Shown in pieces: positions 33,748 through 42,265 of a stretch of DNA of 43,322 nt (its first letter is position 1; each line of letters opens with the position of its first letter). The position numbers and the translations under genes were made by a program. The stretch spans positions 1 through 43,322 of the forward strand of contig JAOAIJ010000003.1 of the NCBI GenBank assembly GCA_026414765.1. The letters are read 5' to 3'. The notes beneath the pieces were generated by a model that made no database searches, was not told the origin of the DNA, and worked only from the letters and a program-made list of their open reading frames with translations. The DNA is from Clostridia bacterium (GTDB lineage: Bacteria > Bacillota > Clostridia > Acetivibrionales > DSM-27016).

Positions 33748-35349
33748 ATGCAAGATATAAAAAGCAAGATAGGCAATGAAGTATCCAGAAGAAAAACTTT
33801 TGCCATAATATCTCACCCTGATGCAGGAAAAACAACTATGACCGAAAAGCTTCTGCTTTACGGTGGGGCCATCAGGCTGGCAGGATCGGTAAAAGCGAGA
33901 AAGGCAAATAAATATGCAGTATCGGACTGGATGGAAATTGAAAAGCAAAGGGGTATTTCGGTAACCTCCAGTGTAATGCAGTTTGAATATAACAACTATT
34001 GTATAAATATTCTTGATACCCCGGGTCATCAGGACTTCAGTGAAGACACTTACAGGACTCTTGTTGCAGCTGATAGTGCCGTAATGCTTATTGACGGTGC
34101 AAAAGGCGTAGAAGAACAAACCATAAAGTTATTTCATGTATGCCGTATGAGAGGAATACCTATTTTCACTTTTGTCAACAAAATGGATAGAGCCAGCAAA
34201 GACCCTTTTGAACTGATGGAAGAGCTGGAAAATGTTCTGGGTATACGTTCATATCCAATGAACTGGCCTATAGGTATAGACGGGGATTTTAAAGGAGTAT
34301 ATAACAGAAAGCTGTCGCAAATAGAATTGTTTGATGGCGGAAATCATGGTCAAACAGCCGTTTCTACCATTACCGGCAAAGTTGAAGATCAGGTGTTTGC
34401 TGATTTTTTAGGTGAACACTATCACAAAAAGCTACGGGAAGAAATTGAACTTCTGGATATAGCAGGAGACGAGTTTGATAAAAAGAAAATCTTAATGGGT
34501 GAATTGACACCTATGTTTTTTGGAAGTGCTATGACAAACTTCGGAGTTCAACCCTTTCTTGAAGAATTTCTTGACCTGGCCCCATGTCCTGGAATAAGGA
34601 CTGCATCAACAGTGGAAGTAGATCCTGAAGGAGAAAAATTTTCAGGATTCATATTTAAAATTCAAGCAAATATGAACCCTACTCATAGAGATAGACTGGC
34701 TTTTATGAGAATCTGCTCCGGACGCTTCTCACGCGGTATGTCTGTCTACCATGTACAAGCCGGCAAAGAAATAAGACTATCCCAGCCACAGCAGTTTATG
34801 GCTCAGGAACGTACTATTATAGAAGAAGCATATCCCGGTGATATAATCGGTCTCTTTGATCCCGGAATATTTAACATAGGTGATACGTTAAGTGAGGGCA
34901 ATAACCAGCTTAAATTTGACGGTATACCCATATTCCCTGCCGAACACTTTGCAAGGGTATCAGCCTCTGACTCAATGAAGCGCAAACAGTTCCAGAAGGG
35001 GATTACCCAGCTTTCAGAGGAAGGTGCTGTACAAGTATTCAAACAGGTGGATATCGGTATAGAAGAGCTTGTGATAGGTGTCGTTGGAGCACTCCAGTTT
35101 GAAGTGCTGGAACACAGATTAAAGGGGGAATACGGAGTTAGCTTGAGAATACAACATCTTCCTTTCAGGTTTGCACGCTGGATTGAAAATGAGGGCTTGG
35201 ATCCAAAAACTCTAAACCTGACCAGCTCGACAATGATTGCCACAGATAAGCTTGACCGCTATGTACTGCTTTTTGAAAATGAGTGGTCTATTCGCTGGGC
35301 AGAAGATAAAAATAAGGATTTAAAACTACTGGATATTGCAAAACAATAA
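33748..35349 (+). CDS. prfC: Peptide chain release factor 3
   Basis: 533-residue translational GTPase that recycles RF1/RF2 from the ribosome after peptide release. G1 is SHPDAGKTTMTEKL, switch region GISVTSSVMQFEY, G3 DTPGHQDFSEDTYRT and G4 NKMDR. The RF3-specific C-terminal region with GALQFEVLEHRLK is complete. ATG at 33748 follows GTGGAGG. Monocistronic, with a structured leader and a clear terminator. Confidence 0.96.
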   Translation: MQDIKSKIGNEVSRRKTFAIISHPDAGKTTMTEKLLLYGGAIRLAGSVKARKANKYAVSDWMEIEKQRGISVTSSVMQFEYNNYCINILDTPGHQDFSEDTYRTLVAADSAVMLIDGAKGVEEQTIKLFHVCRMRGIPIFTFVNKMDRASKDPFELMEELENVLGIRSYPMNWPIGIDGDFKGVYNRKLSQIELFDGGNHGQTAVSTITGKVEDQVFADFLGEHYHKKLREEIELLDIAGDEFDKKKILMGELTPMFFGSAMTNFGVQPFLEEFLDLAPCPGIRTASTVEVDPEGEKFSGFIFKIQANMNPTHRDRLAFMRICSGRFSRGMSVYHVQAGKEIRLSQPQQFMAQERTIIEEAYPGDIIGLFDPGIFNIGDTLSEGNNQLKFDGIPIFPAEHFARVSASDSMKRKQFQKGITQLSEEGAVQVFKQVDIGIEELVIGVVGALQFEVLEHRLKGEYGVSLRIQHLPFRFARWIENEGLDPKTLNLTSSTMIATDKLDRYVLLFENEWSIRWAEDKNKDLKLLDIAKQ

Positions 35350-35368
35350 GTAAGTGAAAAAATTTAGT

Positions 35369-35410
35369 CACCTCAAATATCAGGATCATCTGGTATTTGG
35401 GGTGTTTTTA
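35369..35410 (+). terminator. Terminator after prfC
   Basis: CACCTCAAATATCAG pairs with CTGGTATTTGGGGTG over 15 positions (three G-T), around GATCAT, and TTTTT follows. It starts 20 bases after the prfC stop. Confidence 0.88.
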
Positions 35411-35557
35411 CTTCATGCTCCACTTCTCAGATAGTAAATTTATTTCACAATTACTTTATATTCAAAATAACTTTTGACTTTTGTTGTATATACAATTATA
35501 CTATTTACAACAGGAATAATTATGCAAGAGTAAAACATTTTTATTAGAGGTGTCTTT

Positions 35558-36007
35558 ATGTCACAGTTGCGGCAGGGCGGTTTCTTAATCTCCAAAATAC
35601 ATCAGCTATCGGGAAGGATATTTTCAAAAAAACTAAAAAAACATAATATAAATGAAATCAATCCGGCACAGGGCAGAATACTCTTTGCCCTATGGCAGAA
35701 AGACAATATACCCATACAGGAACTGGCAAGGATAACAGCACTTGGCAAGTCTACACTGACGCGCATGCTGGACAGGCTTGAAGAGTCCGGACACCTTATG
35801 CGCAGATTTCCAAGCAGTGACAGACGTAAAGTACTGATACAATTAACGGATGAAAATAAGAAAATGAAAGCAGCCTACGAACAGGTATCCAGCGACATGA
35901 CAGATTTATTCTACAAAGGCTTTGAGGATACTGAGATATTGCAGTTTGAAGGATACCTTAAAAGAATATTTAGCAACCTGGCAGATTTTGAGGGTAAAAA
36001 AGAGTAA
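35558..36007 (+). CDS. MarR-family transcriptional regulator
   Basis: 149 residues. A helical N-terminal dimerisation segment, winged helix-turn-helix at residues about 45-100 (IPIQELARITALGKSTLTRM recognition region), wing with SDRRKVLIQLT, then a C-terminal dimerisation helix. Likely a ligand-responsive repressor of its own operon. ATG at 35558 follows AGAGGTG. The next gene begins 12 bases after its stop, so it is the first gene of a three-gene operon with DUF2461 and a PNPOx-like protein. Confidence 0.92.
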   Translation: MSQLRQGGFLISKIHQLSGRIFSKKLKKHNINEINPAQGRILFALWQKDNIPIQELARITALGKSTLTRMLDRLEESGHLMRRFPSSDRRKVLIQLTDENKKMKAAYEQVSSDMTDLFYKGFEDTEILQFEGYLKRIFSNLADFEGKKE

Positions 36008-36019
36008 AGGAGAAGCAGC

Positions 36020-36721
36020 ATGACAAAAAAAACAAACAACCTATCAAATGTTTTCACACCAAAGACTGTTGAATTTCTTGCAGAGCTAAAAATTAACAAC
36101 AGTAAGGCTTGGTTTGAGGAAAACAGGGAGACATACAATCAATATGTGCTTGGCCCTATGCAAAACCTGGTTATGAGCCTGAGTGGTTTTATGCTGTCAA
36201 TCGACCCCTGTATTGAAACAACTCCATCCGTGGGAAAAACCATATCCAGAATACATCGTGATATACGGTTTTCCAATGACAAATCTCCTTACAGAAGCAA
36301 TGTATGGATTACCTTCAAAAGGCCTTCCAGGGAATGGCAGGACGCTCCGGCCTTTTTCTTTGATTTATCCCCCTCCTCCTACTCTTATGGAATGGGCTTT
36401 TATGCGGCTGATAAGAAAACCATGGAGAAGTTCAGAGCAATAATAGAGAGCAGGCACGATGAGTTTAGAAACGCAGTTTCAGTCTTCTCTAAACAGGATA
36501 TCTTTGCAGTAGGCGGAGAAAAATACAAGAGAATTCTGAACAAGGATATCCCTCAGGATTTACTTGACTGGTATCAAAGAAAAGACCTTTATTTTATTTG
36601 CAGCAAAAACATAAGCGAAAATCTTTTCAGCAGCAGCCTGGCAAAAGACCTGATAACAGACTTAAGCCTGCTTGCGGATTTTTACAGCTACCTGTACAAG
36701 ATAAAAGATACAAAATTGTAG
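36020..36721 (+). CDS. DUF2461 family protein (TIGR02453)
   Basis: 233 residues. Recognised from TVEFLAELKINNSKAWFEEN at the N-terminus, then RIHRDIRFSNDKSPYRSN and GMGFYAADKKTMEKFR, the conserved features of TIGR02453/DUF2461. No catalytic residues are established for this family, which is widespread and cytoplasmic. ATG at 36020 follows AAAGGAGAAG. Middle gene of the MarR operon. Function unknown. Confidence 0.9.
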   Translation: MTKKTNNLSNVFTPKTVEFLAELKINNSKAWFEENRETYNQYVLGPMQNLVMSLSGFMLSIDPCIETTPSVGKTISRIHRDIRFSNDKSPYRSNVWITFKRPSREWQDAPAFFFDLSPSSYSYGMGFYAADKKTMEKFRAIIESRHDEFRNAVSVFSKQDIFAVGGEKYKRILNKDIPQDLLDWYQRKDLYFICSKNISENLFSSSLAKDLITDLSLLADFYSYLYKIKDTKL

Positions 36722-36774
36722 ATTAACCTGCTCAACAAGTTTATAAGTTAATAAATAAGAAAGGACGTATATAT

Positions 36775-37266
36775 ATGTCAGGTGTATATTCTTTTGAAAA
36801 TGTAGTCAATCTTGCAAAGGAAACATCATCCAAAGATGAATTATCGGCTGAAATCGAAGAAATCCGCTGTAAGTCACTGCAACTCATTGAAAGCTGCGGT
36901 ATAGCGATGGTAGGTTCAAGTGACGGAGATGGATATCCTAATATCAAAGCAATGCTGAAAATGGAGACAGAGGGTCTGAAAACATTCTGGTTCAGCACCA
37001 ATACCTCCTCCAAGAGAGTAAAGCAGTTTAAGGATAATCCCAAAGCCTGTGTTTATTTTTCTGATCAAGCTAGTTTCAAAGGTTTGATGTTTGTAGGCGA
37101 AATGGTAGTTCTCTCTGATTATGAGTCCAGAAAAAGGCTGTGGAGAGAGGGATTTGAAGTTTATTATCCTCAAGGAGTAAATGACCCCGACTATTCGGTA
37201 CTATGCTTCACCGCAAATTGGGGCAATTATTATCACGGCTTAAGCAATATAAGTTTTAAAGTATAA
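36775..37266 (+). CDS. Pyridoxamine 5'-phosphate oxidase-like FMN-binding protein
   Basis: 163 residues of the PNPOx-like split barrel (general stress protein 26 type). Features: CGIAMVGSSDGDGYPNIKAM, FWFSTNTSSKRVKQFKDNPK and CVYFSDQASFKGLMFVGE. These proteins bind flavin (FMN or F420-like) and act as small oxidoreductases; substrate unknown. ATG at 36775 follows AAAGGACG. Third gene of the MarR operon, suggesting a stress or drug response unit. Confidence 0.87.
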   Translation: MSGVYSFENVVNLAKETSSKDELSAEIEEIRCKSLQLIESCGIAMVGSSDGDGYPNIKAMLKMETEGLKTFWFSTNTSSKRVKQFKDNPKACVYFSDQASFKGLMFVGEMVVLSDYESRKRLWREGFEVYYPQGVNDPDYSVLCFTANWGNYYHGLSNISFKV

Positions 37267-37288
37267 AAGGCGTAGTCATACGCCTTTT
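37265..37288. terminator. Terminator of the MarR operon
   Basis: AAAAGGCGTA and TACGCCTTTT pair perfectly around GTCA. The stem starts in the stop codon of the PNPOx-like gene. The nitroreductase gene converges from the right, so it may act both ways. Confidence 0.88.
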
Positions 37289-37342
37289 ACTATGCTAATT
37301 AAATGTATTTTCTTAAAGACAGCCTTGCAAAGCTATTATCTT

Positions 37343-37906
37343 CTATAGCCATTTTACTACCGGTTCACGTCTTTTTGACTCTTCAGGAAACCCTTGTGCA
37401 GGATAGCCGAATACTATAGGCCCAAATATTTCTTCATCCCCTTTTATTTCCATTGATGCTCTTATGTCATCCGTTAATCCCATTTGACCGAATCCCAGCC
37501 AGCAGCTGCCTATTCCCAGTGATTTTGCAGCCAGCATCATATTTTCACATACCATAGGGCAATCATAGGCGTATGAAAGTACTTTCTTACCAATAACAAA
37601 GACTATTGCGGGGGCTGAATAATAGATCGAGTCTTCAAGCATTTCGTCAATAGATTTTCTCATCTGTTTGAAGGATTCATCCGCATGCTTCATATAATTC
37701 TGATATACGGGTTTTGCGTTTTTTGCCAGCTCTTTTCTTATCTCTTCACTCTGTATTACAACAAATCTCCAGGGCTGCAAATTGGCACCTGTAGGAGCAT
37801 AGTTCCCTGCTTCAATAATAAGTTCCATGTCTTCCCTGCTGATAGGCTGTATACTAAAAAATCTTACAGACCTGCGTTCTTTTATGTTGCGTATTACCTG
37901 ATTCAT
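37343..37906 (-). CDS. Nitroreductase-family FMN oxidoreductase
   Basis: 187 residues. RRSVRFFSIQPISREDMELI (FMN-phosphate Arg/Ser region), NYAPTGANLQPWRFVVI, MLAAKSLGIGSCWLGF and FGYPAQGFPEESKRR are all typical. It should reduce nitro-compounds, quinones or flavins using NAD(P)H and FMN. ATG at 37906 is chosen because AAAGGA is 9 bases before it; ATG at 37915 would overlap that SD. Convergent to the MarR operon. Confidence 0.9.
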   Translation of the reverse strand: MNQVIRNIKERRSVRFFSIQPISREDMELIIEAGNYAPTGANLQPWRFVVIQSEEIRKELAKNAKPVYQNYMKHADESFKQMRKSIDEMLEDSIYYSAPAIVFVIGKKVLSYAYDCPMVCENMMLAAKSLGIGSCWLGFGQMGLTDDIRASMEIKGDEEIFGPIVFGYPAQGFPEESKRREPVVKWL

Positions 37907-38020
37907 TTTTATCATCCTTTCCCGTCTGTCAAAAGACTTTTTATAATAATATTAATTATAGTATATAGATTTTTCTGAAACCCGGCTTTTAAAATACAAC
38001 CAAATATTTATATAATACTA

Positions 38021-38078
38021 TCATAATAAAGCAAAACACTGGTAACCCATAGATTACCGGTGTTTTGCTTTATTATGA
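38021..38078. terminator. Terminator of the MerR gene, 25-bp stem
   Basis: Arms 38021-38045 and 38054-38078 are complementary at every position but one (a T-G pair), with an 8-base loop. The stem contains GCAAAACACTGGTAA. It ends at the base before the MerR stop codon and is one of the longest stems in the window. Confidence 0.85.
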
Positions 38079-39065
38079 CTATTTTAATTTTGGTTTTACA
38101 GGAATTAACAGATCTAATTGCATGCATTTATCAAGTTCCTCGTTGCTTAAGTGAAATTTATTAATGTAGTTCAGATGCTCTTCCAAAAGACCGCCCATAC
38201 ACTCGGAGTTACCCCAATCAGGTTCATATTCCTCATTGTTTTTTGCCCATTCACAAAGCCATCCCCATTCTTCAAAATTCCCCATCTGTATCATATGAGC
38301 AGCATATAAACCCCCAGCAAATTTCTTTTTTATAAATGGCTCATGTACTTCCATATTGTCGGGAATTGTGACCCATCTCTCATAACCATGATCGCTCCCG
38401 TCTGGGTTGCTTCCATCCGGATGGTTAAAACCGTATTGACGCAAGTCAGGTTTTATTTTATGAAGTTCTGTCTTATCCATGAATTTCTTAAGTTCATATG
38501 CCGTATCGTATTCAGGTGTACCACCTATGCGCTGAATAGATGCCACAGTTGCGGGCGGAATATATACTATCCTTACATCAGTTAACTTTGACAGCTTGTC
38601 GCTTGCTTTCTTTAAATCATCCATTGTTTTTTCCTCCTTAAAATTAATTTTTGTTACAGTTAATGCATCAATGATTTTAAGTAAGGACTCATCAGCCAAT
38701 AATCTGTGCTTTATATTTACTTCAGTGTTCTCTTTCAGGCGCGATACAAACTCTTCTAAAATAGATTTTATCGTGGATAAAGCAGTTATTTCATCAGATA
38801 GCTCTCTTATCTTATCCAGAAAAATTCTTATCGCATCCGCAAATTCTTCCCTTTGCAGAATTAGTTGAATATCCCGTAACGGAATTCTGAGTTTTCTTAA
38901 AATAATAATCTGTTTCAGCCTGTTAAGAGAATTTTCATCGTACGAACGATATGCATACCCGTCCATTTTTACACTTTGAATTAATCCGATCTGCTCATAA
39001 TATCTTATGGTTCTGGTAGATATATTAAAGCTTTTCGATACCATGCTTATTGTCTGTAAGTCCAT
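38079..39065 (-). CDS. MerR-family regulator with GyrI-like effector domain
   Basis: 328 residues. N-terminal MerR DNA-binding domain with FNISTRTIRYYEQIGLI and GYAYRSYDENSLNRL, a coiled-coil dimer helix (residues about 75-125), then a linker and a C-terminal effector-binding domain (VYIPPATVASIQRIGG, YERWVTIPD, KKFAGGLYAAHMI) like BltR/BmrR or GyrI. It should sense a small lipophilic ligand and activate a promoter by DNA distortion. ATG at 39065 follows AAAGGGGG. Its own promoter has the 19-bp spacer typical of MerR control. No efflux pump adjoins, so the target beyond itself is unclear. Confidence 0.9.
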   Translation of the reverse strand: MDLQTISMVSKSFNISTRTIRYYEQIGLIQSVKMDGYAYRSYDENSLNRLKQIIILRKLRIPLRDIQLILQREEFADAIRIFLDKIRELSDEITALSTIKSILEEFVSRLKENTEVNIKHRLLADESLLKIIDALTVTKINFKEEKTMDDLKKASDKLSKLTDVRIVYIPPATVASIQRIGGTPEYDTAYELKKFMDKTELHKIKPDLRQYGFNHPDGSNPDGSDHGYERWVTIPDNMEVHEPFIKKKFAGGLYAAHMIQMGNFEEWGWLCEWAKNNEEYEPDWGNSECMGGLLEEHLNYINKFHLSNEELDKCMQLDLLIPVKPKLK

Positions 39066-39086
39066 AGTATCCCCCTTTCAGAAATC

Positions 39087-39117
39087 AGTATAAAGTGCGA
39101 CGCGACGTCAAAGTCAA
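39087..39117 (-). promoter_or_regulatory. MerR-type promoter with 19-bp spacer
   Basis: On the minus strand TTGACT (39112-39117) and TATACT (39087-39092) are 19 bases apart, two more than optimal, which is diagnostic of promoters twisted open by MerR proteins. The spacer contains GACGTCGCGTCG, with a near-symmetric ACGT-C-GCGT centre. It should drive the MerR gene itself (autoregulation). Confidence 0.75.
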
Positions 39118-39381
39118 GTGCCAAGTGAATATTTATTTAGCTTTGATTTACAGATTTTTTTATCCGGCAAATTGTTTTACATTGCAATTCAGTTATCCCG
39201 ACAAACACATCCATAAATTCCAGCATTCGTTTGAATATATCAAAATGTTTTCCTATAACCATACAAAAATTTCTTATCCATTACTACTATCCAATAGTTC
39301 TTTAACGTATCATCAGGTACTAATTCTCAATTATATCAATTTACCATAAGCTAGCAGCAGCTTCAATACCTTTTCAGAAGT
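39118..39381. other. Intergenic stretch, no gene seen
   Basis: A/T-rich stretch between the MerR promoter and the first tRNA-Lys remnant. Short open frames here lack ribosome-binding sites and recognisable content. I see no repeats. Confidence 0.4.
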
Positions 39382-39464
39382 AAAAAAACGTGACTTCCAA
39401 TTTGGAAATCACGTTTTTGGTGAACTATCCGTTACTCGAACGCAAGACACCTTGATTAAAAGTC
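39382..39464 (-). repeat. Degenerate tRNA-Lys 3' half plus terminator (att-like copy A)
   Basis: The terminator hairpin CGTGACTTCCAA/TTGGAAATCACG (39389-39412) is followed by a tRNA 3' half reading CCA end, acceptor strand, T arm and anticodon loop with TTT. It is the same arrangement as at 42790-42875, but the T stem has several C-to-T and G-to-A type changes, so it is a decayed copy. Identity with the other copy stops within the anticodon stem, near 39464. It marks the left edge of an island. Confidence 0.8.
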
Positions 39465-39509
39465 GCGTGTATTAAAACATTCGTTATAAATTCGCTGATT
39501 GTGCGTATT

Positions 39510-40772
39510 TCACACTCTATTCTTTCTTAAACATCCATATTTCCATTTCTTTCCACTCCAATTTTCAGCTACTGTTTTGACTAACTTGTCCGATGTATCA
39601 CAGTTTAATGGCATAACCCTACCGTGGTAAACATAATAAATTAAGTATGAGTGCAAAACTTCATATCCTCCCTTATCATATTCTTCAGCGGTTGGAAGAT
39701 AACCGTCACATCCATTTGTATATCCTCCAAAATAGAAAAAGTTACTACTGGATGCCTTAACTGCATTAACAGCAAGTTCACACATTATTTCATTTGCAAC
39801 GCCACAGAAACACCCATCATCAACAATGAAATACTGAATCTCTATATCTACACTTTGTTGTTTTACGTTTTCATTGTGCAATCGAGCAACCTCTTCAAGC
39901 CACTGTGTACCATCAATATTGTTTTCCCTCATGGCTTCCTCTGAAATTGCCTTGGCTCGTTCTAGTGTAGGAACATCTGCAAAGAAAGTTTCCTTTTGTG
40001 AAAACATAGATAGTATATTAATTTTGTTGGGCTTAAGGCTATCAACACAAGTAGCGATAGCATCCCTAATGGCAAACGCCATATTATCCAAAGCTTCTAA
40101 TGAACCATTATATTTGGGTTTGACATTCCCAGAGGCACCTTGTGTTATCATAACTTTGCATCCATATTTTTCTTCAAGCAGTTCTCTTGTAACTCCAAAA
40201 AAATCTGACGATATCAGGAAGTTATCTTGAAGCAACACATTAGCATGAGCTGTAACTCTTAAAATAAGTAATCGTAACTGTTTGGTGTCAGTATCTACAA
40301 TTTTAAGAACACCTACACGTCTATCTAAAATACCATGAGCATTACGTCGGTTTAGTCCAATATCAGCTTCTGCCATCCCCCATACTGCTTTGATTGATGA
40401 AGTGTTTTTTTCTGCCTCACTCACTCCGAACAGAATCTGTTTACAAAGGAAGTTAAAATATTCTGGTTCGAGGCTGATATTAGGTGCACTATGCGTATGA
40501 CTAAAGCATAACATAACCTTTTCACGTGTAATACCAAGCTTGTTTCCTATCTCATCACGTAACAGGTTTGCATCCCGGCACATAAATCCTATATGGTCGA
40601 TAGCTACAAGACAGCACATTCCTTCATTTGAATGCCATACTGAGATCTGGGCAAACAGTCTGTGCAGTATTCCCCTTGATAAATTATCTTTTCTGTTAAA
40701 ACCAACGGTTTGAACATTAGACGATGGAGTAATATCCACCTCTGCGAATCCTAATAATATGTTGTTTTTCAT
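39510..40772 (-). CDS. Neutral ceramidase-like domain protein
   Basis: 420 residues. The N-terminus, LGFAEVDITPSSNVQTVGF, and the motifs AIDHIGF, FSHTHSAPN, NRRNAHGILDRRVGVLKI, VTAHANVLLQ, SSDFFGVTRELLEEKYG and GASGNVKP match the neutral/alkaline non-lysosomal ceramidase N-terminal domain, including the zinc His residues in SHTHS and the conserved GA-S-GN. True ceramidases are exported and larger; this one has no signal peptide and lacks the C-terminal Ig-like domain, so it probably works in the cytoplasm on an unknown amide. ATG at 40772 follows TTAAGGAGC. Lies alone between the two tRNA-Lys remnants, so it is island cargo. Confidence 0.83.
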   Translation of the reverse strand: MKNNILLGFAEVDITPSSNVQTVGFNRKDNLSRGILHRLFAQISVWHSNEGMCCLVAIDHIGFMCRDANLLRDEIGNKLGITREKVMLCFSHTHSAPNISLEPEYFNFLCKQILFGVSEAEKNTSSIKAVWGMAEADIGLNRRNAHGILDRRVGVLKIVDTDTKQLRLLILRVTAHANVLLQDNFLISSDFFGVTRELLEEKYGCKVMITQGASGNVKPKYNGSLEALDNMAFAIRDAIATCVDSLKPNKINILSMFSQKETFFADVPTLERAKAISEEAMRENNIDGTQWLEEVARLHNENVKQQSVDIEIQYFIVDDGCFCGVANEIMCELAVNAVKASSSNFFYFGGYTNGCDGYLPTAEEYDKGGYEVLHSYLIYYVYHGRVMPLNCDTSDKLVKTVAENWSGKKWKYGCLRKNRV

Positions 40773-41171
40773 AACTTTGCTCCTTAAATAAAAAATTTGG
40801 TATTTAAGAAATGCAAAGCCCAATTTTGGACGGTAGGTCTTACCGCTCCATACAACCACCGTCCTATATCAGACAATGCATGGAGCAAAAACAATGCACA
40901 ACGGCTGTAAGCTCATAGTAAACACCTCGATTTCGTTTGCTCTTAAGCTACTAAATCCTTTGCCTGGCTATAACAATATTAATAGTATCATAATTATTAT
41001 GGAAAAAAAAGAAAGAAAAATTGTACATATTTCACCGTTTCAAGTGCTGTAACACACACCGTTATTACCCGATTTCATACTTTTATTAAGACGGTTTTTA
41101 CGGTAGGTTGCAACGGGAGGATTTATTATGATAGATATATGAGTTGCTCTGAATGAGCGTTTTTATATTTG
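40773..41171. other. Intergenic stretch inside the tRNA-Lys island
   Basis: No gene with credible start and content. A small hairpin, CGGTA-GGTCT-TACCG (40831-40845), and the flanking GGACGG...CCGTCC pair lie upstream of the ceramidase-like start and may belong to its leader. A strong SD (CGGGAGG near 41115) leads only to a 4-codon frame, probably a relic. Confidence 0.4.
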
Positions 41172-41201
41172 TTGACTGTAAAATAGTAGCAATGATATAA
41201 T
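41172..41201 (+). promoter_or_regulatory. Promoter upstream of the methyltransferase
   Basis: TTGACT (41172-41177) and TATAAT (41196-41201) are 18 bases apart, giving a start near 41209, upstream of the 13-codon frame and the methyltransferase gene. Confidence 0.65.
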
Positions 41202-41238
41202 CAGTCGATGGTTAAGTATTATGAGAGGAGGCGGTTCT

Positions 41239-41280
41239 ATGGCAACAAAAGTCAAAAAATATGAGGTGCTTGATTTATAA
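41239..41280 (+). CDS. Very short ORF, MATKVKKYEVLDL
   Basis: 13 codons from ATG at 41239, with GAGAGGAGGCGG just upstream, an excellent SD, and the promoter above. It ends in TAA 70 bases before the methyltransferase. It may be a leader peptide or the start of a gene truncated by a rearrangement, such as a transposase or regulator; the sequence is too short to tell. Confidence 0.3.
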   Translation: MATKVKKYEVLDL

Positions 41281-41350
41281 ACTTCTCTTTTCACCATAAC
41301 CATGTGAATTGAGTATAGTTTATAATATATTTACAAATAAGGAGATTATT

Positions 41351-42148
41351 ATGGACTATATAAAATCCAATAAGGAAGCCTGGGAAGAAGCGTTTGAACA
41401 CCGCTCACGAGGGTGGGGGGAGGACTTATCCATAAGATTACAAAATGAACCCTACCCTTTTCTCGAAAAAGAGCTTATTGAGGAACTACATGAATTCGAT
41501 TTCACTAATAAGACTATAGGTCAATTTTGCTGTAATAACGGTAGAGAATTACTATCAATTATGAAATTTGGTGCTAAACAAGGCATAGGATTTGATATCG
41601 CTGAAAATATGGTTGCATGGGCTAATGAGACTGCACAAAAAACAAAATCAAATTGCTCCTTTGTCGCATCGAACATTCTTAATATTGGCGAGAAGTATTA
41701 TAACAGCTTTGACTTTATCTTTGTAACCATCGGAGCCTTAACATGGTTCCATGACTTAAGTTTATTTTTTGAAAAGGTAACTTATTGTCTAAAAGCTGGT
41801 GGAATGTTGATTATCAATGAAATGCACCCTGTTACAAATATGCTTGCATTTGCAGGGGAAGAAAATTATGATGAAGAAAACCCGAGCAAACTGGTAAATT
41901 CCTATTTTAGACAGGAACCATGGGAAGAAACCAATGGTATGGGCTATATGTGTGAATATCCATATAAATCAAAAACTTTTTATAGCTATTCCCATACTTT
42001 TTCTGACATCGTAAACGCATTAAGTTCCAATAAAATAATGCTTTCAAAGCTACGTGAATTCCAACATGACATATCCGGTAGCTTTGGAAATTTAAACAAT
42101 CTCGGCATACCCCTATCCTATATTCTTATAGCTAAAAAGTTAGGTTAG
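41351..42148 (+). CDS. Class I SAM-dependent methyltransferase
   Basis: 265 residues. The SAM-binding motif I region is IGQFCCNNGRELLSIMKFGA, in place of the usual E/D-x-G-x-G-x-G, followed by GIGFDIAENMVAWANE (motif II acid) and DFIFVTIGALTWFHDL. Then KAGGMLIINEMHPVTNML is the typical post-motif strand. It resembles Methyltransf_11/25 proteins acting on small molecules; substrate unknown. ATG at 41351 follows AAGGAG; an in-frame ATG-like start at 41309 has no SD. Cargo of the tRNA-Lys island, read toward the second remnant. Confidence 0.87.
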   Translation: MDYIKSNKEAWEEAFEHRSRGWGEDLSIRLQNEPYPFLEKELIEELHEFDFTNKTIGQFCCNNGRELLSIMKFGAKQGIGFDIAENMVAWANETAQKTKSNCSFVASNILNIGEKYYNSFDFIFVTIGALTWFHDLSLFFEKVTYCLKAGGMLIINEMHPVTNMLAFAGEENYDEENPSKLVNSYFRQEPWEETNGMGYMCEYPYKSKTFYSYSHTFSDIVNALSSNKIMLSKLREFQHDISGSFGNLNNLGIPLSYILIAKKLG

Positions 42149-42205
42149 TGTGTATCCGTAATAAAACTCTATATAAATAGCCGGATTGTTTTGTAATAGC
42201 TACAT

Positions 42206-42265
42206 AAGTGAGATTTCCTTTGAGGCGAAAGTTTAAATGACTTTTGTCTTTTTTCATACTCACTT
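42206..42265 (+). terminator. Nested stem-loop after the methyltransferase
   Basis: Outer stem AAGTGAG/CTCACTT; inner stem GGCGAAAGT/ACTTTTGTC (two G-T) followed by TTTTTT at 42249-42254. The inner part is a usable Rho-independent terminator about 75 bases past the methyltransferase stop. Confidence 0.65.

Noticed and set aside
39095-39349. Open frame of 84 codons right of the MerR promoter
   Set aside because: It overlaps the MerR promoter, lacks an SD and has no recognisable domain.
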